64,000 bases of DNA, taken from Alicyclobacillus hesperidum. Its GTDB lineage: Bacteria; Bacillota; Bacilli; Alicyclobacillales; Alicyclobacillaceae. The notes under the pieces were generated by a model. That model was not told the origin of the DNA. It saw only the letters and a list, made by a program, of their open reading frames with translations, and ran no database searches. Location of the stretch: contig NZ_FNOJ01000002.1 in NCBI RefSeq assembly GCF_900107035.1, positions 124,001-188,000 on the forward strand, in the 5' to 3' direction. A program made the position numbers and the translations under genes. This document shows positions 45,067 to 53,680 of this stretch, in pieces (position 1 is the first letter of the stretch; the number at the start of each line of letters is the position of its first letter).

Positions 45067-46589
45067 CCGTATACCGTCTCCTCACTTCGAATGGTTGTAC
45101 TTCTCGACTTCGCAATCTCGCTGCTATGCGCAAAGGCGAGCTTTGGCATGGGGTAATCCGACCGAAAGTGGGCACCGCGGCTTTCCTCGCGTGCCATGGC
45201 CAGTTGCGAAATCAACCATGCCACGCACGCAACTGCCGATTGCGGCCGCTGCCTAGCGAGATCGAGCAATGTATGGTGTGCTGCCAACAATCCGGTACCC
45301 GTTCGCTCGATCCCGACGCCATTCCACATTGCCTGCTGCACTTGTGACAAGACCGCCTCCGATTCGACGGCACAAATCCGCGATTCGACATCGGCCTCGG
45401 GCAATCTCGGCGCGCATGGCGCATCGCGCATGGCTTCCGCGAACAATTTCGCCATGACGACGCACTCCAAAAGCGAATTGCTCGCTAGGCGATTCGCGCC
45501 ATGAACCCCGGTACACGCAACTTCTCCCAAGGCAAACAGGCCGGGAACCGAGGTCTCGCCGTTCATTCGTGCGATCACGCCACCCATCATGAAGTGCGCT
45601 GCGGGCGTGACAGGGATCGGCGACGTGATCGGATCAATCCCGATTTCCGAAAGCCGACGCGAAATGTTTGGAAACCGCTGGTCAAAATGAGAAACGCCCG
45701 TCGCATCGAGAAAGACGGGGCCCCTTTCGCGCTGTGCACGATAAATTTCTCGTGCCACGACGTCGCGCGTTCGCAGATTGTCGCTGCGGTTCGCGAAGAG
45801 CGGTTTGCCGCACGCATCGACAAGTTGTGCGCCCGCCCCACGCACCGCCTCGGAGATGAGCAATGCGTCGCGGCTTCCATCGTTGACTACAGTCGGATGA
45901 AACTGTATAAATTCGAGATTACCTAGAACCGCTCCTGCGTGATACGCCAAAGCCAATCCTTCACCTATCGCCCCGGGTGGATTGGATGAATATGGATACA
46001 ACCGTCCAGCTCCTCCGGTTGCCAGAACAACGGCTTTGCGAGCCCGCCAAAACGTCGTCTCGCCATCGCAGTTGGCGACAACGCCAATGGCCCTACCGCT
46101 AACGTCCTTCACCACGGCCTCGACGAAACTGCCTGTGCTCATTCGCACACGTCCGTTCTCCGCCAAAGCGCCTGCGAGCGACTGTACGACCACGCGTCCT
46201 GTAGCGTCGCCATCGGCATGGACGATCCGCGAACGACCATGCCCGCCCTCTAAACCAAGGCGCAGTTGACCTTTGCTATCGCGATCGAAGGAAACGCCTG
46301 TGCCCACCAACCATGAGATGGCCTGCGGCGCCAGATCCGTCAACGTTCGCACGGCAGCGGGATCAGACAAGCCTGCCCCTGCAGCCAAGGTGTCTTCCAT
46401 ATGCCAAGCCGCGCGATCGGCCGGGTGAACACTGGCCGCAATGCCACCTTGCGCAAAATATGAATTGGTGCCTGCGATTCCCGTCTTGCTTAACACGACG
46501 ACATCGCTGTGTTCCGCGGCCGCCAATGCTGCCGCCATGCCAGCAAGCCCAGCACCGATGATGACGATGTCCGCCGTGTCCTGATTCAT
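45057..46589 (-). CDS. nadB: L-aspartate oxidase
   Basis: 510 residues. The FAD enzyme oxidises aspartate to iminoaspartate for NadA. It shows [26 protein letters not shown], an active-site stretch [64 protein letters not shown] and the C-terminal helical domain. It overlaps nadC by four bases (ATGA) and nadA by ten. Confidence 0.96.
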   Translation of the reverse strand: MNQDTADIVIIGAGLAGMAAALAAAEHSDVVVLSKTGIAGTNSYFAQGGIAASVHPADRAAWHMEDTLAAGAGLSDPAAVRTLTDLAPQAISWLVGTGVSFDRDSKGQLRLGLEGGHGRSRIVHADGDATGRVVVQSLAGALAENGRVRMSTGSFVEAVVKDVSGRAIGVVANCDGETTFWRARKAVVLATGGAGRLYPYSSNPPGAIGEGLALAYHAGAVLGNLEFIQFHPTVVNDGSRDALLISEAVRGAGAQLVDACGKPLFANRSDNLRTRDVVAREIYRAQRERGPVFLDATGVSHFDQRFPNISRRLSEIGIDPITSPIPVTPAAHFMMGGVIARMNGETSVPGLFALGEVACTGVHGANRLASNSLLECVVMAKLFAEAMRDAPCAPRLPEADVESRICAVESEAVLSQVQQAMWNGVGIERTGTGLLAAHHTLLDLARQRPQSAVACVAWLISQLAMAREESRGAHFRSDYPMPKLAFAHSSEIAKSRSTTIRSEETVYGWR

Positions 46590-47452
46590 GGCTGATCCCC
46601 CACTCGCAAAGCCGTGAACGGCTCGATGTCGAGGCCCACATCAATGCTTCGTGCCGCGTGCGTCAAAGCACCCATCGAAATGTAATCCACCCCTGTCGCC
46701 GCGACTTCTGGCAAACGCGATAACGTCATGTTGCCAGATGCCTCGAGTGTCACCCGCCCTTCCGACATGGCAACGGCCTGTGCAAGCTGGCTCGTCGACA
46801 TGTTGTCTAGGAGAATCATATCGGGCTCAGCTGCCAGAGCCTCTACCAACTGCTCCAAGGTATCGACCTCGACTTCGATTTTCTGTGCAACGCCCGCATG
46901 CGCACGCGCGCGCTCAATAGCCACGCGTACACCACCGGCCATTGCGATGTGGTTGTCCTTGATCAAAACCATATCGTCCAAGCCATGGCGGTGATTGCAG
47001 CCGCCGCCAACCGCCACCGCGTATTTCTCAATGCTGCGCCATCCGGGTGTCGTCTTGCGCGTGTCGAGCAACCGAGTCTTCGTTCCGGCGATCAGATTTG
47101 CGGCATCGCGCGTCTTTGTCGCAATCCCGGTCAGCCGTGCCAAGAAGTTCAAGGCTGTCCGCTCTGCGGTCAAAATGGAACATGCCTTGCCAACAATCTC
47201 ACAAACCGCCTGCCGATCCGCCAGGTCATCCCCATCGTGAGCCAAGTACGTAAATTGCAATGCGGGATCGACCGTGTGGAATACGCGTTTAGCGAGTGGC
47301 AAGCCTGCAATGCGACTGGGCTCCTTCACCCACACGACAGCACGGGCCTGTAGCGCCGGATCCACTGTGTACATCGTGGTGCAATCGCCTCGCCCGATGT
47401 CCTCGGCCAACGCCAAGCGAATGAGCTGTTCTGTATGAAAGTCGATCTGCAA
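46586..47452 (-). CDS. nadC: Nicotinate-nucleotide pyrophosphorylase (carboxylating)
   Basis: 288 residues from TTG 47452, which has GGGGAGG eight bases upstream. The longer open frame from GTG 47539 would add 29 residues without family likeness. Quinolinate and PRPP are converted to nicotinate mononucleotide. Landmarks: LAEDIGRGDCTT, ERTALNFLARLTGIAT, LLDTRKTTPGWRSIEKYAV, GGGCNHRHGLDDMVLIKDNH, and VTLEASGNMTL. First gene of nadC-nadB-nadA, an order different from B. subtilis nadB-nadC-nadA. Confidence 0.95.
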   Translation of the reverse strand: MQIDFHTEQLIRLALAEDIGRGDCTTMYTVDPALQARAVVWVKEPSRIAGLPLAKRVFHTVDPALQFTYLAHDGDDLADRQAVCEIVGKACSILTAERTALNFLARLTGIATKTRDAANLIAGTKTRLLDTRKTTPGWRSIEKYAVAVGGGCNHRHGLDDMVLIKDNHIAMAGGVRVAIERARAHAGVAQKIEVEVDTLEQLVEALAAEPDMILLDNMSTSQLAQAVAMSEGRVTLEASGNMTLSRLPEVAATGVDYISMGALTHAARSIDVGLDIEPFTALRVGDQP

Positions 47453-47499
47453 CGCTGCAGCCTCCCCATCTTCACAGTTACGAGTGTCTGACTCTTTAC

Positions 47500-47526
47500 T
47501 AGGTGTATATACAGTAGCATACACAG
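47500..47526. promoter_or_regulatory. Inverted repeat in the nadC upstream region
   Basis: GTGTAT (47504-47509) and ATACAC (47520-47525) flank ten bases, 50-75 bases before the nadC start. In Bacillus the nad genes are repressed by the niacin-responsive regulator NiaR/NadR. This may be such an operator, but the consensus was not matched base by base. Confidence 0.3.
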
Positions 47527-47570
47527 ATTGGTTTTGCACTATGGAACCATTTGGATTTTAAGAAGATCGG

Positions 47571-47598
47571 TTGACAATCTCTATACATCGTGTAAGCT
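47571..47598 (+). promoter_or_regulatory. Candidate promoter of the radical SAM gene
   Basis: A perfect -35 TTGACA (47571-47576) is followed after 16 bases by the weaker TAAGCT (47593-47598). The start codon is at 47645. Confidence 0.4.
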
Positions 47599-47644
47599 TC
47601 TATTCAGAACATATGTTCGCTTTTGTGCGGAAGGGTGTTACGCC

Positions 47645-48589
47645 GTGTTGGAGGCTCCGCAATACGTTGACATCGCGGTGAAACAGGCGGTTCATCGGGT
47701 GCAAGCACCTAGTATGCCATTCGCGTGGTCGCTTAATCCATATCGAGGATGTTCGCATGGTTGCGCATTTTGCTATGCGCGGTCCACGCACAGCTTCCTT
47801 GGATTTGCCGCCGATGATACATTTCGCAAACACGTCATGGTCAAAGCGGCTATACCAGAAGCTTTGGAGCGGCAACTTGAGACGAAATTGCGGGCCTGTG
47901 GTGGCAATCTTGAACGTCTGTCTACATCGTTTGGCACACTGGCCATCGGCACCGCAACAGACCCTTATCAATCCATTGAAGCGAAGCGGGAAATCACGAG
48001 AAGTTGTCTGGAGGTACTTGCAAAATACCAAATTCGGACGACCATCACTACGAGATCGCCTTTGATTCTACGAGATGTCGATATTTTGAAACGAATGCGG
48101 TTGGAATCCGTTCAATTGAGCATTCATACGCTGGATGGAGACATTTGGAGGGCATTCGAACCAGCGACACCCGCCCCCAAAACAAGGCTTGCCACCGTGC
48201 GCAAGCTTGCAGAACACAAGCTGCCGGTTGGCGTTTTCCTCGCCCCCATCTTGCCTTATATCAGTGACGACGAGGCTCAAATGCATAGCGTGATCGAGGA
48301 GGCTGTCGCACACGGAGCACACTTTGTGATGCCTTCCATACTGCGCCTGGCGCCGGAAGTCAAACCTTGGTTCTTCGACGTCCTCCGCCATACGTACCCG
48401 CACCTGCTGGAGCAGTACGAAAAGTTGTACAAGACGCCATACGCACCACCGTGGTACCGGCGCCAGATCATCGCCAAGGCTACTGCCATGGTGCGCAGTT
48501 TGGGCGCAAACATCGAACCTCTACCATCGACGCAATCGGTCGCCAGGACATGTGAGCCGCAAAGTCGGCAACTTACGTTGCCGATTTGA
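47645..48589 (+). CDS. Radical SAM protein, SplB/Rv2578c-like family
   Basis: 314 residues from GTG 47645 (GGAAGG ten bases upstream); the frame is open further upstream but without family likeness. The region LNPYRGCSHGCAFCYARSTHSF carries the CxxxCxxC cluster motif and is typical of the uncharacterised radical SAM group related to spore photoproduct lyase. TSFGTLAIGTATDPYQSIE and TTRSPLILRDVDIL are also family stretches. A conserved C-terminal repair-enzyme Cys is not obvious, so DNA repair is not claimed. It is convergent with thiF. Confidence 0.82.
   Translation: MLEAPQYVDIAVKQAVHRVQAPSMPFAWSLNPYRGCSHGCAFCYARSTHSFLGFAADDTFRKHVMVKAAIPEALERQLETKLRACGGNLERLSTSFGTLAIGTATDPYQSIEAKREITRSCLEVLAKYQIRTTITTRSPLILRDVDILKRMRLESVQLSIHTLDGDIWRAFEPATPAPKTRLATVRKLAEHKLPVGVFLAPILPYISDDEAQMHSVIEEAVAHGAHFVMPSILRLAPEVKPWFFDVLRHTYPHLLEQYEKLYKTPYAPPWYRRQIIAKATAMVRSLGANIEPLPSTQSVARTCEPQSRQLTLPI
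48562..48587. terminator. Hairpin overlapping the end of the radical SAM gene
   Basis: TCGGCAAC pairs with GTTGCCGA (48565-48584) around TTAC, extended by A-T pairs. The last codons of the radical SAM gene lie inside the stem. It sits between convergent stops (48589 and 48627) and may serve both. Confidence 0.5.
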
Positions 48590-48626
48590 AGTCGCGCTTT
48601 ATGAAAATGGATGTTTTTGTCGGAAT

Positions 48627-49646
48627 TCACATGCCTATGTATTGAGCATACAGACTGCGGGCCCGGGCAGGATCGTCCGTGCCATGAACCAAGGCGCGGC
48701 CGTCTGGAAACACGCTAATGGCAATCTCACCCTGCTGCCAACGGAGCAAGTGTTCATTCACACGCACTTCGCCAAGCGCCCGCAGGCGATCGGCGAGTCG
48801 GTCAAGTGACAATGGGCGGCTGGTGGTTGGACGCACCTGAACAGTCTGCCTGCCACATAGCGAAACGGTCAACGCGCCTCTACTGCCCGCCAACGCTTGA
48901 AACTCTCGATTTACGCAACACGGACACTGTAGGCTGGGCTCTCCGAGGGCGGTTTGATGAAACTCATTCTGCCACACGTCGACCTGGAAGATGGCGTCGC
49001 TCAGCGCGTCCAGATTGCCTGTCAAATACTTAAGGATCTCGGCGACCTGATAGGACGCGACCATCGCCACCACGGGTGCAATGACGCCCACCGTTTCGCA
49101 TGTGTCGTGTCCACCCCCGGCATCTGGCCCGAGCAAACAAACAAAACAAGGCGTTTGCCCAGGCCGGAAAAACGCCGCCGTGCCATGCGAACTGACGGCT
49201 CCCGCGTACGCCCAAGGCAGGCCGTGTTTAACAGCAACGTCGTTCAACAGGTATCTCACCTGAAAATTGTCCGATCCATCCACAATTACGTCGACATCGG
49301 CCAACAGTGACTCGGCGTTCCCGGCATGGACATCATCGACCACCGGCTCGACCGTGATATCGCTGTTTGCGGAACGCAGAGCCTCCGCCGCGGCAATCGC
49401 CTTCGGTCGCCCCGCCCTAGCGTCTGCCTCCGTGTACAGCGACTGCCGTTGCAAATTGGACGGCTCGATAACATCGCGATCGATCACGCGCACATAGCCG
49501 ATCCCCGCCCGCGCCAATTGGGCTGCTGACACAGTGCCAAGCGCACCCATGCCGACAATTGCGATGCGAGCGGCGCGCAACCGTTCCTGTCCCACGCCCC
49601 CGATGGGACGAAATCGAATTTGCCGCGAATACCGTTCGTCGTTCAT
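48627..49646 (-). CDS. thiF: ThiF/MoeB-type ubiquitin-like-protein adenylyltransferase
   Basis: 339 residues. ThiF adenylates the C-terminal glycine of ThiS so that sulfur can be added. ATP-binding GMGALGTVSAAQLARAG, the RQ pair in NLQRQSLYTEADA, and DGSDNFQVRYLLND are visible. Zinc-binding cysteines are in PCFVCLLG and QCPCCVNRE. About 90 C-terminal residues (from the CPCC motif on) form an extra domain that the short E. coli ThiF lacks. Last gene of the tenI-thiO-thiS-thiG-thiF operon; MoeB activity on MoaD is possible too, which could serve the nearby molybdoenzyme. Confidence 0.92.
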   Translation of the reverse strand: MNDERYSRQIRFRPIGGVGQERLRAARIAIVGMGALGTVSAAQLARAGIGYVRVIDRDVIEPSNLQRQSLYTEADARAGRPKAIAAAEALRSANSDITVEPVVDDVHAGNAESLLADVDVIVDGSDNFQVRYLLNDVAVKHGLPWAYAGAVSSHGTAAFFRPGQTPCFVCLLGPDAGGGHDTCETVGVIAPVVAMVASYQVAEILKYLTGNLDALSDAIFQVDVWQNEFHQTALGEPSLQCPCCVNREFQALAGSRGALTVSLCGRQTVQVRPTTSRPLSLDRLADRLRALGEVRVNEHLLRWQQGEIAISVFPDGRALVHGTDDPARARSLYAQYIGM

Positions 49647-49687
49647 ACCGTGCCCCCTTTGTCAACCTAGTGAGTTTATCCTTTCTT

Positions 49688-50485
49688 TCACGATTGCACG
49701 GCTGTAGCATCAGCTCCGATTCGTCCGACCTCTGGGCTACTCGGTGATGCAACGGCGGAACGTGGAATCCTGCCGGCCTGCCGCGCTAGCCAGCCCGCCT
49801 CCACAGCCATCGCCATAGCGCGCGCCATGGCGATTGGATCGCCAGCCTTTGCAATGGCCGTATTCACCAATACGGCATCTGCACCCGTTTCCATGGCAAG
49901 TGCCGCATCCGACGGGGCACCGATGCCCGCGTCGACGACGACCGGGACGCGCCTTGCGACTACATCCACGATTCGCGCAATACGCTCGAGACTTTGGAGT
50001 CCTTGCCCGGTGCCAATGGCGGAAGCAAAAGGCATGATGGTGGCACAGCCCACATCCAGCAGGCGACGTGCCACTGTGTGATCGTCTGTCGTGTACGGCA
50101 GGACCACGAACCCCTCCTTTACCAGTTGTTCCGCCGCCTCCACCGTTGCAATCGGATCAGGCAGTAGGGTACCGTCATTCGGGATGACCTCGAGCTTCAC
50201 CCAGTTCGACAACCCGGCAGCGCGCGCTAAGCGCGCCGTGCGAATGGCCTCTTCGGCGGTGTGGCAGCCCGCCGTATTAGGAAGAAGCGTATATTGATGC
50301 AAATCGATATAGGACAGTATGGACTCCTCGCGGGCATCCAAGTTGACACGCCGCACTGCAACCGTGACAATTTCGGCACCGGAAGCCATAAGTGCCTCCC
50401 GCATCTGTGGCAATGATGCATACTTTCCTGTGCCCACCATCAATCGTGATCGAAACGACTTGCCTGCAATCGTCAGCTGGTCCAT
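49688..50485 (-). CDS. thiG: Thiazole synthase
   Basis: 265 residues from ATG 50485, which has AAAGGAGG upstream. ThiG makes the thiamine thiazole ring from deoxyxylulose phosphate, dehydroglycine and ThiS thiocarboxylate. Landmarks: [43 protein letters not shown], the Schiff-base Lys in [10 protein letters not shown], and [31 protein letters not shown]. It uses DXP, the product of dxs encoded elsewhere in the window. ThiS lies 47 bases upstream. Confidence 0.96.
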   Translation of the reverse strand: MDQLTIAGKSFRSRLMVGTGKYASLPQMREALMASGAEIVTVAVRRVNLDAREESILSYIDLHQYTLLPNTAGCHTAEEAIRTARLARAAGLSNWVKLEVIPNDGTLLPDPIATVEAAEQLVKEGFVVLPYTTDDHTVARRLLDVGCATIMPFASAIGTGQGLQSLERIARIVDVVARRVPVVVDAGIGAPSDAALAMETGADAVLVNTAIAKAGDPIAMARAMAMAVEAGWLARQAGRIPRSAVASPSSPEVGRIGADATAVQS

Positions 50486-50532
50486 CGTCGATATGCCTCC
50501 TTTGTTTATGTTAATCATGTCAAGCGTCTTGC

Positions 50533-50742
50533 TTAGCCCCCACCGACAAAGCGCACCACTTCGAGCACGTCACCTTCTACGAGCACGGTTTGTGCGAATG
50601 CGCCGCGATCGAGCACCTGTTGATTATGTTCGACGGCTACGCGCTCCTCCGCTAGATTCAACTGCATGAGCAGTCCGTCGACCGTGATCCCAGTTGGCAC
50701 GTCTATCAACCGGCCATTGACAATCACTTGCACGCGAATCAC
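50533..50742 (-). CDS. thiS: Sulfur carrier protein ThiS
   Basis: 69 residues, a beta-grasp protein ending in Gly-Gly-Gly (VRFVGGG), which is adenylated by ThiF and carries sulfur as thiocarboxylate. Family-like are [11 protein letters not shown] and [12 protein letters not shown]. The start overlaps the thiO stop by four bases. Confidence 0.93.
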   Translation of the reverse strand: MIRVQVIVNGRLIDVPTGITVDGLLMQLNLAEERVAVEHNQQVLDRGAFAQTVLVEGDVLEVVRFVGGG

Positions 50743-51863
50743 CTCCCTATTTGCACGGTCTGTGCAGCATGAAACGGCTGCCAGCGCTCTGGCCAGCCCC
50801 GGCCTGTGGCAGCCGCTGCCACCATCTGCGCCGTAACGGCTGAGAGTAAAATGCCATTGCGAAAGTGACCAATGGCAATCATGAGTCCCGGCAGCCCTGG
50901 CAACTCGCCGATGCGTGGTTCACCGTCGGGCGAACCGGGGCGCAATCCGGTCCAACTCTGCAGAAATTCCGCATGGCTCAATCCTGGTGCGATCTCGCGC
51001 AAGGCTTCGCTCAATGCCGAGATGCCTCCAATCGTGACATCGCGGTTGAAACCCGCGTCACGCTCCTCGGTTGCTCCGACAACAACTGTGCCATCTCGTT
51101 TTGGAACAAGGTACGTGCCGCCGACGTAGACCGTACGCCGCAAGGAGACCCCAAACGGCGGGCGGATCGACAGCATTTGCCCTTTCACCGGTTGAATCTC
51201 CCAGGTATAGCCCAAGGGTCGCAGCAACGAGGAAGACCAGGCACCAGCCGTAAGCAGTACCTTGTCTGCATGGAAACGATCCGTTGCGGTTGTCACCACA
51301 AAGGTTCCACCAGTCTCGGGTGAAATGGCCGATACAGGGGATCCCTCGCGCACGTCACAGCTCATGCCAACCGCTTTGGCCAACGCTTTTACCAGGCGTG
51401 GCGCGCTTACATTGCCGTCGTCCGGCAAGAATAATCCTCCGTACACAGGGCGAATGACCGGCTCTGCTGCTTGAACCTCCGATGCGTCCATCCACACAGC
51501 CGAATCACCTGCCTGCCTCTGCCAATACGCTCGTTCGTGAAGTAACGTCGCGTCCGCCTCTGTGTACGCGAGTTGCAAAATCCCGTTTTGGACGAGTTGT
51601 GCATCAATGCCCGTGAACTCCAGTAACTCTGCGACATAAGTAGGATACAAGGCGCGGCTCTCGCGACAGAGTTCATAAAACGACCCTGCGCGATGCGCTT
51701 CCAGTTGTGCACCGAGCATGCCTGCTGCGGCACTGGACGCCTCACCACCCAAACGCCCTTTGTCGACGACGAGCACTTTCATGCCGGCCTGGGCTAGACG
51801 CCAAGCACTCGCCATGCCAATGGCACCGCCCCCCACGACAACCACATCGTAGCCAGCGGTCAT
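50739..51863 (-). CDS. thiO: Glycine oxidase ThiO
   Basis: 374 residues, FAD-dependent. It oxidises glycine to dehydroglycine for ThiG. N-terminal VVVVGGGAIGMASAWRLAQAG, then GGEASSAAAGMLGAQLEAH, and C-terminal WTGLRPGSPDGEPRIGELPG and IAIGHFRNGILLSAVTAQ are typical. ATG 51863 overlaps the tenI stop (TGATG). Presence of ThiO indicates the aerobic route, not radical ThiH. Confidence 0.94.
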   Translation of the reverse strand: MTAGYDVVVVGGGAIGMASAWRLAQAGMKVLVVDKGRLGGEASSAAAGMLGAQLEAHRAGSFYELCRESRALYPTYVAELLEFTGIDAQLVQNGILQLAYTEADATLLHERAYWQRQAGDSAVWMDASEVQAAEPVIRPVYGGLFLPDDGNVSAPRLVKALAKAVGMSCDVREGSPVSAISPETGGTFVVTTATDRFHADKVLLTAGAWSSSLLRPLGYTWEIQPVKGQMLSIRPPFGVSLRRTVYVGGTYLVPKRDGTVVVGATEERDAGFNRDVTIGGISALSEALREIAPGLSHAEFLQSWTGLRPGSPDGEPRIGELPGLPGLMIAIGHFRNGILLSAVTAQMVAAAATGRGWPERWQPFHAAQTVQIGR

Positions 51864-52549
51864 CACCTATCCCCCCTACCAATCGTCATCGTTGGGAAAG
51901 CAACCTTTGGCTCTGCGTTCGCATCCTCCATCGCCTCTTTCAGCCGCGCCGCCGCGTCGCGAGGACTGTCGGCGGACAGTACCGCACCAATCACTGCGAT
52001 CCCGCTACACCCAGTCGCCAGCACATCGCGAACGTTGTGCGTATCGATGCCACCGATAGCAATAACCGGTATCGAAACAGTCTCTACTACGTGCGCCAAC
52101 GCGCGCAGTCCCTGTGGTGGAAGCCCAGGATGAGATGCACTCGGGAAGATGTGGCCAAACGTGACATAGTCCGCACCCGCGCGTTCCGCCGCAACGGCCT
52201 CAGCAACGGCATGGACAGAGCACCCTACGAAAAAGGAAAGGTTGAGCCGCTCGCGAACATCATGCACGATTGTCACAGGAAGCGACTTAGCTGCCAAATG
52301 CACACCATCCAGATCCGCCGCGATCGCGATATCGACACGGTCATTGACAAACAGTTGCGGATGGCAATCCCTGTCGGCTAATGCCGCACGCAGCTCTCGA
52401 ACCAGATCATACGTGACGGAAGCGGGTGCTTTTTTATCCCGCACCTGCAGCACGTCCGCACCACCCGCGGCCGCCTCGGCAAGCGCCGGAACCAATGGAA
52501 CCGCTCCGTTGCGGGTTCTGTCACTTAACACGTGTAAAACAGCCGCCAT
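51863..52549 (-). CDS. tenI: Thiazole tautomerase TenI (ThiE-like fold)
   Basis: 228 residues of the thiamine phosphate synthase fold, with LQVRDKKA, LFVNDRVDIAIAADLDGVHL and VIAIGGID. Against ThiE, the loop reads VTFGHIFPSASHPGLPPQGL, with His after Gly as in B. subtilis TenI, where that His is catalytic, and not the ThiE GPIFPT pattern. With thiO directly downstream, as in tenI-thiO-thiS-thiG-thiF of B. subtilis, aromatising tautomerase activity is the better call. ThiE remains an alternative. The RBS GAGGTGA follows a terminator immediately. Confidence 0.78.
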   Translation of the reverse strand: MAAVLHVLSDRTRNGAVPLVPALAEAAAGGADVLQVRDKKAPASVTYDLVRELRAALADRDCHPQLFVNDRVDIAIAADLDGVHLAAKSLPVTIVHDVRERLNLSFFVGCSVHAVAEAVAAERAGADYVTFGHIFPSASHPGLPPQGLRALAHVVETVSIPVIAIGGIDTHNVRDVLATGCSGIAVIGAVLSADSPRDAAARLKEAMEDANAEPKVAFPTMTIGRGDR

Positions 52550-52563
52550 ATTGTCACCTCGAC

Positions 52564-52595
52564 AAAAAAGCCGTACCCAAAGAAACGGGTACGGC
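52564..52595 (-). terminator. Intrinsic terminator directly before the tenI ribosome site
   Basis: GCCGTACCC (52570-52578) pairs perfectly with GGGTACGGC (52587-52595). On the minus strand six T follow (52564-52569), and the ribosome-binding sequence begins four bases later. It ends ppaC transcripts, but its position also makes it a possible attenuator of the thi operon. Confidence 0.85.
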
Positions 52596-52666
52596 AGGTT
52601 TCCACTTTAAACCTCACAAACGCATCCTGAAGCCAAATCTATGCAATTGCCAAAAACGTCATACCA

Positions 52667-53596
52667 TCATTTCGAAAGGACGTCAGTCAGTACCGGTACA
52701 ATTTGTTTCTTGCGCGAAACGACACCCTTCAAAAGCGCTTGATGATCGACCAATGTCACGCCATAGGCCTGTTCGACCGCATTGGCTGCCTTGCCGAGCG
52801 CGATGCCCACCGAATCGTTATTCAAAATGTCGGTGACGACGAAGAAGAACAGATCCAGTCCCTTTTCCGCAATCACGTTCTCCAAGGCCGCTTCCAACTC
52901 TGCTTTGCGCGAAAGGACGTCGTTCACGTCGACCGCGTTGACTTGCGCGATCTCAACCTTGTAGCTACCCATCTGAAATTCTTTCGCGTCGAGTGAAATA
53001 AGTTCTGCGATAGTTTTCTGACTGAGGTCCGCACCTGCCTTAAGCATCTGCAGCCCATACTCTTCCAGATGCACACCAGCCTTGGCTGCTAATTCCCGCG
53101 CTGCAGTGACATCTTGCTCCGTGCAGGTAGGCGACTTAAGCAACAACGTATCGGAGACGATGGCGGAAAGCATCAGACCCGCCATCTCCTTGGGCACGTC
53201 GACCCCGTGCTCTTTATACAACTTGTTCAGGATGGTCGCCGTGCAACCAACCGGTTCCGCACGATAATATAGTGGGTTGGCCGTCTCAAAGTTGGCGATC
53301 CGGTGGTGGTCAATCACTTCGGCGACCTCCACCTGTTCAATATCTGCAGCGCTCTGTTGACGCTCGTTGTGATCGACCAAGATCACCTGCTTGACCTCGT
53401 TGGCGACAGTCTCGACGAAACGCGGCGCAGCGACGCCGAAATGATCCAGGACGAACTGCGTCTCTGGGTTGGGATTGCCTAGTCGCACCGCCTCGACGTC
53501 CTCGCCCAGTTGCGCCTTTAAATGTGCATAGACAATTGCCGACGTAATGGCGTCCGTATCTGGATTTTTATGACCAAAAACGAGCATCTTTGCCAT
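52667..53596 (-). CDS. ppaC: Manganese-dependent inorganic pyrophosphatase (family II)
   Basis: 309 residues. It hydrolyses pyrophosphate in the cytoplasm. DHH-family motifs: [11 protein letters not shown] (motif I), VDHNE (II), VIDHHR (III) and the SDT of AIVSDTLLL (IV). The C-terminal DHHA2 domain closes with [13 protein letters not shown], which holds the substrate-binding Ser-Arg-Lys-Lys. No CBS insert is present. It is followed by the terminator before tenI. Confidence 0.97.
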   Translation of the reverse strand: MAKMLVFGHKNPDTDAITSAIVYAHLKAQLGEDVEAVRLGNPNPETQFVLDHFGVAAPRFVETVANEVKQVILVDHNERQQSAADIEQVEVAEVIDHHRIANFETANPLYYRAEPVGCTATILNKLYKEHGVDVPKEMAGLMLSAIVSDTLLLKSPTCTEQDVTAARELAAKAGVHLEEYGLQMLKAGADLSQKTIAELISLDAKEFQMGSYKVEIAQVNAVDVNDVLSRKAELEAALENVIAEKGLDLFFFVVTDILNNDSVGIALGKAANAVEQAYGVTLVDHQALLKGVVSRKKQIVPVLTDVLSK

Positions 53597-53680
53597 ACCT
53601 CAATACCCCTTCACGTTATGTAGTAAGCACTAACGTAGAGTATATCAGTTTTAAGCCTATCTCTGCATTATCAATGACCA

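Noticed and set aside
52550-52666. TPP riboswitch before the thi operon
   Set aside because: The expected conserved CUGAGA and ACCUGAU-type elements are not seen, and the space is short for the full fold plus terminator.
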